DNA of 7,818 nt from Oscillospiraceae bacterium (GTDB lineage Bacteria > Bacillota > Clostridia > Oscillospirales > Acutalibacteraceae), in NCBI GenBank assembly GCA_902761265.1, contig CACWJV010000096.1:1-7818 (forward strand). The letters are read 5' to 3'. Position numbers and translations under genes: made by a program. The notes beneath the pieces were generated by a model. That model saw nothing but the letters and a program-made list of their open reading frames with translations, did not search any database and had not been told where the DNA came from. Shown in pieces: positions 1-5,850 of the stretch (position 1 is its first letter; the number at the start of each line of letters is the position of its first letter).

Positions 1-99
1 TCAATTCCATTTTAACGGATTTTTACCAAATATGCTCTACTTTTTTATTCTTTTTTCTCTCGTAGGCTCTTTGGTTACCCCAACATTTATTATAGAGCC
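1..99 (-). mobile_element. Possible end of an ISL3-like insertion sequence (partial, tentative)
   Basis: This AT-rich stretch outside the operon contains an interrupted palindrome: GGCTCT (65-70) pairs with AGAGCC (94-99), and TTGG (71-74) with CCAA (80-83). Read on the minus strand from 99 it begins GGCTCTATAATAAATG and continues TTGGGGTAACCAAAGAGCC, which resembles, from memory, ends of ISL3-family elements in clostridia. An ATG at 10-8 on the minus strand opens a frame (Met-Glu-Leu) that leaves the window and could be a transposase start, but no good ribosome binding site precedes it. A TATAAT hexamer (94-89, minus) sits inside the palindrome. Without the other end or the transposase this stays a guess; it could instead be a structured leader of the next gene. 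Confidence 0.3.
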
Positions 100-102
100 A
101 AG

Positions 103-132
103 AAAACGACCGACCGGAAAAACCGGTCGGTC
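103..132 (-). terminator. Strong intrinsic terminator of the operon, possibly bidirectional
   Basis: A perfect 10-bp stem (108-117 paired with 123-132, GACCGACCGG) closes a 5-base loop of A on the plus strand. On the minus strand it starts 7 bases after the stop codon of the fused transporter gene and is followed by G then TTTTC, a short U tract. On the plus strand the same stem is followed by CTATTTTT (133-140), so it could also stop transcription entering from the left. Confidence 0.9.
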
Positions 133-138
133 CTATTT

Positions 139-2739
139 TTATGTCAGCGGCCCGTGGGTCGTTTGCAGCCGGGAAAGCTGGCCGAGGATTGTCGGCGCGA
201 GCGCCCAAAGGAACATGGCGGTTGCCGCCGCGTGGATCAGATCCATCGGCAGGCCGCTGCCGTAGTAGCTGAGAAGGATCTCTTTGTTCAGCGCCCCGCC
301 GCCCCAAAGCAGGGCGGACACGGGGTTCATGATGCCGCCGTAAACGATCACGGCGACGACCGCGCCAAAGACACACAGCGCCCCTCTGCGCGGCGGAAGG
401 ATCCGGCAGCGCGCAAAAATGCCTGCAAGCGCGCCGCAAAGACCCATCGCAAACATTTGATAAGGTGTCCAGGGTCCCTGTCCGAACAGCAGATTTGACA
501 GCAGCATTGTCACACTGCCAACCAAAAAGCCGCTTTCGCCGCCGAGCGCCACGCCGGTGAGGATCACAACAGCGAGCACAGGCTTGCACTGCGGCAGCAT
601 AAAGAACGCGGCGCGTCCGGCAATGGCAAGGGCGCTCAGCGCAGCCAGAACGGCAACCAGCCGCGGGGACGGCCGTCGCCGTTCAAACCGCAGGAAAAAC
701 GGCAAAAGACCCAGGGCGAGCAGTCCGAGCGAAAGCAGCAGGAACTGTCGCTGATCCACGAGCTTCGCTCCGAAAAACAGCCCCAGCGGCAGCACAAGCA
801 GCAGCCACACCGCGGAAAAGACGGTCTGCCTTGCTTTTTCGCGCGGCAAAATCGGCACAGCATCCGCCCGTTTGCGGGAAAGACACAGCAAAACCAGCAA
901 ACAGCAGACAGCGAACACGCCGAACAAAATCCACTGCTTTGCACTCAGCGCCGGCGCGGCGCCGAAATCGGAAAACAGCACTGGTCCGGTCTCTTTGGCG
1001 GCCAGACAAAAGCTGACGGTCGCACCGCAGCCGCCGCCGACGGCGCCGATTTTACGCCAAAGGGGCAGCTTTGCTTTTGCGGTGACTTGTTTCTTTTGTT
1101 CCGCACACTGCGGCAAATCGGGCGTTTTTTTGCCCGTTTGCGGCATTTCCTTTCCAAGGGCAGTCAGCAGCTCGCGCAGCGTGACACACTGCGGCACAAG
1201 ATCGCGGCTCAGTTTTGCCGCCGCTGTGGTATACAGCCGGCTTTGCGCAAAGAACGCACGCGGCGTCTGCGGCGTCTGTACCGCGCCGTCAAACAGCAGC
1301 GCGCATTTGTCGCTGTGGGCGGCGCAGAATTCCACATCGTGGCTGACGGTCAGGACGCACATGCCGTCGCGGCAGCATTGGCGCAGCGTTTGTGCCAGGG
1401 TTTCTTTTTGCGCGGCGTCCAGCCCTTTGGTCGGCTCGTCGAGCAGCAGGATCGCAGGGCCAGTCAGCAGCAGCTTTGCCAGCGCCAGACGCTGTACTTC
1501 GCCGCCGGAAAGATCCGCCGGGTGGCGGTCTTCGAGCCCGGCGAGCCGGAACCGCCCGAGCATGGCGGCGATTTTCGTTTCGTCGTCACATACGGCGTAA
1601 AGCTCATCCCACACGCGTTCGTGCCAAAGCAGATCCTCCGGCCGCTGCGGCAGCAGCGCGACTTTGCCGTCTAAAAAAAGATCGCCGTGCTGTGGCTGTA
1701 AAACGCCGGCGAGTACGCGCAAAAGCGTACTTTTGCCGCTGCCGTTGGCGCCGAGCAAAGACAGCCATTCGCCGTATGATGCGCTCAGATCCAGATCGCA
1801 CAGCACGGCCTGGGCTCCCTTCCGGTAGCCAAACGTGACTTCCCTTGCCCGGATCGCACAATCGCCGGGCGAGGCGAGCGTCTCCGGCGGCAAGGGCGCC
1901 GGGGGATGTGTTTGCAGATAAGACGCAAGACAGGTGCGCCCTTCGTTGATTGTGCAGGGAACGTCGCCGGTGCCGTCGATTGCGCACCAAAGGCGGGCCG
2001 CGGTCGGCATCGCCGCCAAAAACGGGGACTGCGTATCGCGCAGCCGGCAGATCACTTCCTGCGGCGTGCCCTGCGCGGCAAGACTGCCGTGTTCCAGCAG
2101 AAATACCCGGCTGCTGAGCGGCAAAACTTCTTCCAGCCGGTGTTCGCTGAGCAAAACCGTTGTGCCCAGATCCCGGTTGATCTGCTGCAGCCAGCGCAAA
2201 AATGTGCGCGCCGCGTTTGGGTCGAGCTGCGACGTCGGCTCGTCCAACAGCAGCAGCTCCGGCCGCATAATCATCACGCCGGCGAGTACCAGCAGTTGTT
2301 GTTCGCCGCCGGATAAATCGGCGGTGTTTCGATCCAGCCACGACGTGATGCCGAAATAGGTGGCGGTTTCCGCCACACGCCGGCGCAGTTCCTCCTGCGG
2401 TAGCCCGAGACTTTCCGCACCGAACGCCAGCTCATGCCAGACTTTGTCGGAAACGAGTTGGGTGTGCGGCGACTGCGAAACAAACCCGATCTTCGCGCTC
2501 GCGTCGCGCAACGGCAGCGTATCGACCGGCGCGCCGTCAAACAGCAGTTCGCCGCTTCTTTCACCGTGCGGCGACAACGCGGGCTTCAGCAAACGCAAAA
2601 GCGTACTTTTGCCGCTGCCGGAGGCGCCGCAAAGGACGGCAAAATCGCCGCGTCGCAAGGTCAAAGAAACGTCGTGCAGCGCCGGCACAGAGGAAAGCGG
2701 ATATTGAAATGTCACATGTGCGAGCCGGAGCGTTTCCAT
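139..2739 (-). CDS. Fused ECF transporter protein: two ABC ATPases plus membrane S-component-like domain
   Basis: One 866-residue polypeptide. First ATPase: Walker A GASGSGKST (38-46), Q-loop Q89, signature LSGGE (142-146), Walker B LLLLDEP (162-168), switch His200. Second ATPase: Walker A GANGSGKST (330-338), Q365, LSGGE (410-414), LLLDEP (431-436), His467. Both look catalytically intact. A linker (about 500-560) leads to some ten membrane spans: four at about 564-581, 602-620, 639-658 and 664-684, then six from 693 to 855. The last six contain AGRAAFF, ILTGVALGGESGFLVG and GQGPWTPYQM (753-762), which I associate with CbrT-like ECF S components. Charge distribution puts both ends of the membrane part in the cytoplasm. 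ATG at 2739 is chosen over farther upstream codons, because GGAGGT lies 6 bases before it and any extension would lie inside ecfT. S components are usually separate proteins, so the fusion is unusual. Cobalamin as substrate is inferred. Confidence 0.85.
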   Translation of the reverse strand: METLRLAHVTFQYPLSSVPALHDVSLTLRRGDFAVLCGASGSGKSTLLRLLKPALSPHGERSGELLFDGAPVDTLPLRDASAKIGFVSQSPHTQLVSDKVWHELAFGAESLGLPQEELRRRVAETATYFGITSWLDRNTADLSGGEQQLLVLAGVMIMRPELLLLDEPTSQLDPNAARTFLRWLQQINRDLGTTVLLSEHRLEEVLPLSSRVFLLEHGSLAAQGTPQEVICRLRDTQSPFLAAMPTAARLWCAIDGTGDVPCTINEGRTCLASYLQTHPPAPLPPETLASPGDCAIRAREVTFGYRKGAQAVLCDLDLSASYGEWLSLLGANGSGKSTLLRVLAGVLQPQHGDLFLDGKVALLPQRPEDLLWHERVWDELYAVCDDETKIAAMLGRFRLAGLEDRHPADLSGGEVQRLALAKLLLTGPAILLLDEPTKGLDAAQKETLAQTLRQCCRDGMCVLTVSHDVEFCAAHSDKCALLFDGAVQTPQTPRAFFAQSRLYTTAAAKLSRDLVPQCVTLRELLTALGKEMPQTGKKTPDLPQCAEQKKQVTAKAKLPLWRKIGAVGGGCGATVSFCLAAKETGPVLFSDFGAAPALSAKQWILFGVFAVCCLLVLLCLSRKRADAVPILPREKARQTVFSAVWLLLVLPLGLFFGAKLVDQRQFLLLSLGLLALGLLPFFLRFERRRPSPRLVAVLAALSALAIAGRAAFFMLPQCKPVLAVVILTGVALGGESGFLVGSVTMLLSNLLFGQGPWTPYQMFAMGLCGALAGIFARCRILPPRRGALCVFGAVVAVIVYGGIMNPVSALLWGGGALNKEILLSYYGSGLPMDLIHAAATAMFLWALAPTILGQLSRLQTTHGPLT

Positions 2740-3602
2740 GCCAGCACCTCCAATCTGTTCCAGAATACAGGACTCATACATAAAGCGAAATACAGGATCG
2801 CGCAAAGCAGCATCAGCGGCGTGGGCGCGGCGCCGTGCGGCGACGGATAGACGGAAAACGAAAGCCCGCCCGAAAGCGACGCGCCAAGCACCGGCAGCGA
2901 ACACGCGAGAAGAAACAGCAGGCAAAGTCCGTCGCGGCGATGCCAGAGAAACAGCGCATAGGCTGTGCGCCCAGGCAGAGAATAGCCGCGGCTTTTCATC
3001 GCGTCGGAAAGCTTTACGGCGTTTTCGAGTGCGCGGCGAAGCTGCACCCGAAAGGCGGCAAACGCCCGGCGCAGCGCTTCGCGGTTGGTTTTCGCCGGGC
3101 CGAGCAGACAGGTCTGCGCCTCCATCGTCCGCGTGAAATCCGCCCGCATGGCCGGGATCATCCGCAGCGCCAGCCGCAGCAGCAGCGACAGCGACGGCGC
3201 GGCGCGGGAAAACAAAAAGAGACTGCGGTCGGTTGTCATCACCGCCGTGTAGCAGCGAAACCACACGAGCACCGTGAACAGCAGCAGCGACGCCAAAACG
3301 CCGTAAAGCAGACTTTCCCCGGTGCACGGATTGCCCCAGGGAAAATAGAAAAGGATATGTACGCCCTGATGGTTAAACAGGGGATTGAGCACCGCGGCCA
3401 AAAGACAGACCGGCAAAGCCGTGCGCAGCAAAAACACACCGCTTTCTTCGCGGCAAAACAGCGCGTGGCAGCACAGCGCACCGACCAGCGACAACACCCG
3501 GAACAGCGGATGGCTGAGCAGCAGTGTGCCGCCGATGGCACAAAGGAAAAAGAGCAAAATCACGCCCGGATGCAGGCGCGACACGGCGTCTGTACATTTC
3601 AT
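2712..3602 (-). CDS. ecfT: Energy-coupling factor transporter transmembrane subunit EcfT (CbiQ family)
   Basis: The 296-residue integral membrane protein has hydrophobic spans at about 12-30, 36-48, 57-73, 98-118, 225-242 and 262-280. In the cytoplasmic helical region the coupling motif SDAMKSRGYSLPGRTAY (199-215) holds the Ser-Arg-Gly form of the EcfT motif that docks in an ATPase groove. The first coupling motif, expected near AQTCLLG (162-168), lacks the usual Ala-Arg-Gly; from memory, close relatives near DUF4430 genes carry AQKCIG there, so this may be normal for the subgroup. LRLALRMIP (142-150) just before it is also typical. EcfT transmits ATP-driven movement to the substrate-binding S subunit. 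A purine-rich GGGAGGGAG site lies 7 bases upstream of the ATG. The gene follows the lipoprotein by 27 bp and overlaps the ATPase/S-component gene by 28 bp, as expected for subunits of one complex. Confidence 0.88.
   Translation of the reverse strand: MKCTDAVSRLHPGVILLFFLCAIGGTLLLSHPLFRVLSLVGALCCHALFCREESGVFLLRTALPVCLLAAVLNPLFNHQGVHILFYFPWGNPCTGESLLYGVLASLLLFTVLVWFRCYTAVMTTDRSLFLFSRAAPSLSLLLRLALRMIPAMRADFTRTMEAQTCLLGPAKTNREALRRAFAAFRVQLRRALENAVKLSDAMKSRGYSLPGRTAYALFLWHRRDGLCLLFLLACSLPVLGASLSGGLSFSVYPSPHGAAPTPLMLLCAILYFALCMSPVFWNRLEVLAWKRSGSHM
2746..2751 (-). promoter_or_regulatory. Ribosome binding site that sets the start of the fused ATPase/S-component gene
   Basis: GGAGGT on the minus strand, 6 bases before the ATG at 2739-2737 and inside the 3' end of ecfT. 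The open frame continues up to 3327 with other ATG codons, but the first ABC domain starts exactly at METLRLAHVTF, so this site decides the start. Confidence 0.85.
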
Positions 3603-3629
3603 GATGGTGCTCCCTCCCTGTTTTGGTTG

Positions 3630-4478
3630 TTATTGGAAATTGTTGCGGCCGCCGATGTCCTCCCCGAGCGCGCAGGTGTAGCGCCATAGGACGGTGTCGC
3701 CGTTTTGCAGCGTATAGGCGCTCGAGCCGCAGTTTGGATAGGCGCCGTTGACGCTGTACATCCAACCGGACGTCGGGCCGCCGTCGAATTCATACAGATT
3801 GCCGATGCCTTCGATATACGCGCTTTGATAGACCGGCGTCATTGTGAATTCCATCTGCAGTCCGTTTTGGCGGCAGACGCGTTTGAGCACGTCAAACACG
3901 CTTTCGCCCGCGGTAAACGAAACGCTGCGTGACGCAAGCAGCACGCCGTTTGCCGGCACGAGGGCACGCTTGCCGCTTTCCAGCTCGTCCAGATGATCAA
4001 GCAGCGTTTTGCAATCGATCGAGAACGTGCAATACAGCGTTTGCGGCTGCGTGGCCGTTAGTTCTGCGGTCGTTTTGGGCGCGGTTGTTGTTGCCGGGGC
4101 GGGACGCGTGGTGCGTGCGGCGGTGGCGGGCGCCGTGGTTGCCGCGGCACGGGTCGTTGCAGTCGCCGTTGTTGTTGGCGGACGGGTGGCCGTTGCGACA
4201 GGCGCTGTTGCGGCCGGCCTTGTCGTCGGTTGCGTCGCGGCCGAAGCGCTTGTGGGAGCCGCCGGTACGGTCGTTGTTGTTTGTGTTGTTGTGGCTTCGG
4301 CGGTTGCCGGCGCTTCGGTCGTTGCCGCCGCGGTGGCTGCCGGCGCCGTTGGGGCTTTCGTTGTCAAATCTGCTGTGACGTCAGACGGTTGTACAGGTTC
4401 ACCGGTCTGTCGGGCGCCGCAGGCGCAAAGCAGCAGACACATAAGCACGCAAAGCCATGCGCTGCATTTACGAAGCAT
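3630..4478 (-). CDS. Lipoprotein with Thr/Ala stalk and DUF4430 (transcobalamin C-terminal-like) domain
   Basis: The 282-residue protein starts with a lipoprotein signal: basic start, Leu/Cys-rich core and lipobox L-C-A-C with Cys20 as the likely lipidated residue. Residues about 26-147 form a Thr/Ala/Pro stalk. Residues 148-282 are a clear DUF4430 domain: FSIDCKTLLDHLDEL (152-166), ESVFDVLKRVCRQNGLQMEF (192-211), YIEGIGNLYEF (221-231), SGWMYSVNGAYPN (237-249) and DTVLWRYTCALGEDIGG (261-277). In vertebrate transcobalamin and intrinsic factor the equivalent small domain closes over cobalamin bound to the toroid; here the toroid is the adjacent upstream gene. Translation is probably coupled: the ATG lies inside that gene's end, with AAGGAGG 6 bases upstream. 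Five cysteines (150, 156, 202, 250, 269) follow the stalk. It likely sits on the outer face of the membrane beside the ECF importer encoded next. The fold assignment is strong; the ligand is inferred. Confidence 0.88.
   Translation of the reverse strand: MLRKCSAWLCVLMCLLLCACGARQTGEPVQPSDVTADLTTKAPTAPAATAAATTEAPATAEATTTQTTTTVPAAPTSASAATQPTTRPAATAPVATATRPPTTTATATTRAAATTAPATAARTTRPAPATTTAPKTTAELTATQPQTLYCTFSIDCKTLLDHLDELESGKRALVPANGVLLASRSVSFTAGESVFDVLKRVCRQNGLQMEFTMTPVYQSAYIEGIGNLYEFDGGPTSGWMYSVNGAYPNCGSSAYTLQNGDTVLWRYTCALGEDIGGRNNFQ
4038..4403 (-). repeat. Thr/Ala-rich low-complexity stalk of the DUF4430 lipoprotein
   Basis: Residues about 26-147 of the lipoprotein are about three-quarters Thr and Ala with scattered Pro and Arg, in irregular words such as TTAPAT, TTTATATT and ATTRP. 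This long extended linker could let the C-terminal domain reach the wall-anchored toroid protein. The coding DNA is imperfectly repetitive, which also creates an open plus-strand frame rich in Val and Ala that is not a gene. Confidence 0.78.
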
Positions 4479-5838
4479 GGCGCGCCTCCTTTTTGCGGTT
4501 CAGCACGAGCGCAGCCGCGCTGAGGGCAAGCAAACCAATGGCTGCAAAAACGACGGGATCGTCGCCGGTGTGCGGCGTCGCTTCCGTGCGGGCGGCGGTC
4601 GGCGCCGGTGGGGCGGTTGTTGCTGCCGGCCGGGGGGCGGCTGCCTGCGTCGTCGCAGGTGCGGTGGTTTTCTTTTCTGCGGTCGTTTCTTTTGTCGGAT
4701 CGCCCGATCCTTCCGACGCAGGTTCCGTCGGCGGTGCGGTTATTGCCGCCGCTTCGGTTGTTTCCGCCGGGGCAGCGGCGTTCGTGGATTCTTTGGTTGA
4801 TTCCGCCGGCTCCGTTGTTTCCGTTTCCGGTTCCGGTACAGCCGGGTCGGCTGTCAGCGGCACGTCGGTGCAATCGAACAAAAACGGCTGTCCGTTTTGA
4901 AAGCGTTCATAGGCGAGCAGGGCAAGCGTTGCTTGCTGGGTTGCCATCTCATCTGCGTCCGGCTGTGCCGGCCGATGACGAAAAGCATTTTGCTGCGGCA
5001 AATAGGCTGCCAACAGTGCGTCCAGAACGGATGTACCATCTTTTAAAAACCTTGCGTCCGCGGCAGCATCAATTTGCCACGCGCACAGCGCAAGCAAAAC
5101 TTGTGCCGTGCTTTCGGTGGTCTCTGCGTCACCGGTCGCAAATCCACCGGTTTCCAACTGCATTGCCGACAGGCATTCGATCGCACGCGCGGCTGTTGCC
5201 GCCACGTCCGGCCGCTCCCGATAGGCGGCAAGACCTTGCAGCACAATCGCCGTAATATCACTGTCAGCGTTGTCACCATACAGTGTCCAGCCGCCGTCTG
5301 CGGTCTGCTTTTGCAGCAGATGGTCGATGCATTGAGTACGGATGGTGGAATCCGCCGGTTCGTAGCTGTGACTGTCGAGCGCGAGCAGCGCATAGGCAAC
5401 CGCGTTGACGCCCTGCCGTTTGACCCAATTGAAATCTGCAAACGGCTGTAACAGATCCCAGCCGCCGATCTGCCTCGGATCTCTGCCGATTGCAGTCAGC
5501 GCCAGAATCAGACGGGCGTTTTCGGTGGATTTTACCGGATGCAGCGCGCCGTTTTGCAGGGAAACAGACAGCGCTGTTTTGCGAACCGTCTGCACGATTC
5601 GTGCACAATAGCCGTTGGTGTAGGTGTCATCCGGTTGAATCAAACCGGCGCGCGCCAAAGAGAACACCACCCAGTCGCCGCCCACAGGAGAAAACACCGG
5701 TGTCGGGGTATCTTGCTGTAGCTGCAGCAGCGCATTTTGGGTGAGGGTATGCAACCCTTGCATCTCTGCTGCGGCAGCAGGCCACAGGCACATCAGCAAA
5801 AGCAGCAGACAGCAAAGCAGAGATTGTGTTCGTTTCAT
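4468..5838 (-). CDS. Cell-wall-anchored alpha/alpha-toroid protein (transcobalamin/terpene cyclase-like fold)
   Basis: This 456-residue protein has a signal peptide (1-24, cleavage after AAAA). Residues about 25-325 contain repeated helical units of the prenyltransferase/terpene cyclase toroid type, also the fold of the large domain of intrinsic factor and transcobalamin: TENARLILALTAIGRDP (105-121), QGVNAVAYALLALDS (142-156), QTADGGWTLYGDNADSDITA (178-197) and QLETGGFATG (227-236). A Pro/Thr/Ala/Glu stalk (331-420) leads to TPHTG (421-425), a hydrophobic span (about 429-447) and the basic end RKKEARHAS: a sortase-type signal with Thr in place of the usual Leu. The start has an AGGAG site 7 bases upstream. 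Its last codons carry the ribosome binding site of the next gene, which it overlaps by 11 bp. The short one-toroid length, secretion and stalk argue against a terpene cyclase and for a binding protein. Corrinoid as ligand is inferred from the fold and the neighbouring ECF transporter. Confidence 0.85.
   Translation of the reverse strand: MKRTQSLLCCLLLLLMCLWPAAAAEMQGLHTLTQNALLQLQQDTPTPVFSPVGGDWVVFSLARAGLIQPDDTYTNGYCARIVQTVRKTALSVSLQNGALHPVKSTENARLILALTAIGRDPRQIGGWDLLQPFADFNWVKRQGVNAVAYALLALDSHSYEPADSTIRTQCIDHLLQKQTADGGWTLYGDNADSDITAIVLQGLAAYRERPDVAATAARAIECLSAMQLETGGFATGDAETTESTAQVLLALCAWQIDAAADARFLKDGTSVLDALLAAYLPQQNAFRHRPAQPDADEMATQQATLALLAYERFQNGQPFLFDCTDVPLTADPAVPEPETETTEPAESTKESTNAAAPAETTEAAAITAPPTEPASEGSGDPTKETTAEKKTTAPATTQAAAPRPAATTAPPAPTAARTEATPHTGDDPVVFAAIGLLALSAAALVLNRKKEARHAS
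4485..4491 (-). promoter_or_regulatory. Ribosome binding site of the lipoprotein gene, inside the upstream gene
   Basis: On the minus strand AAGGAGG lies 6 bases before the ATG ending at 4478. The same bases encode the Lys-Glu-Ala part of the basic cytoplasmic tail of the toroid protein. The site fixes the start and suggests translational coupling of the two receptor-like proteins. Confidence 0.85.
4579..4848 (-). repeat. Thr/Ala/Pro/Glu low-complexity stalk of the toroid protein
   Basis: Residues 331-420 of the toroid protein are almost only Thr, Ala, Pro, Glu, Ser and Lys, with recurring TTE, TTAP and ATT words. Composition and place, between a folded domain and a cell-wall sorting signal, fit a peptidoglycan-spanning stalk, possibly glycosylated on Thr. 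The DNA shows matching GC-rich imperfect repeats. Confidence 0.75.
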
Positions 5839-5850
5839 GCGAACACTCCT

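Noticed and set aside
89..94. TATAAT on the minus strand as a promoter for the gene to the left
   Set aside because: No TTGACA-like box lies at the proper distance (the position falls in the terminator stem), so a single AT-rich hexamer is not enough for a promoter call.
872..1600. Plus-strand open frame antisense to the second ATPase
   Set aside because: A GC-rich shadow of a gene with full ABC motifs; the composition is Ser/Arg/Ala-rich and no domain is recognised.
2740..3327. Upstream extension of the fused transporter frame, with alternative ATG codons up to 3327
   Set aside because: It lies wholly inside ecfT in another frame, its translation is Arg/Ala-rich without family pattern, and the ABC domain with its own ribosome binding site starts at 2739.
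2835..3689. Plus-strand open frame antisense to ecfT
   Set aside because: The translation is Arg/Gln/Lys-rich with no pattern, while the minus strand encodes a clear EcfT.
4009..4800. Plus-strand open frame of 263 codons rich in Val, Ala and Gly
   Set aside because: It is antisense to the Thr/Ala stalks; Thr and Ala codons read backwards give Val, Ala, Gly and Arg codons. No ribosome binding site or family motif is seen.
5200..5310. DNADSDITA in the toroid protein as a squalene-hopene cyclase DxDD catalytic motif
   Set aside because: The match is loose, the protein is secreted, has about 300 toroid residues instead of the roughly 600 in two-barrel cyclases, and carries a wall anchor. A binding role is more likely.
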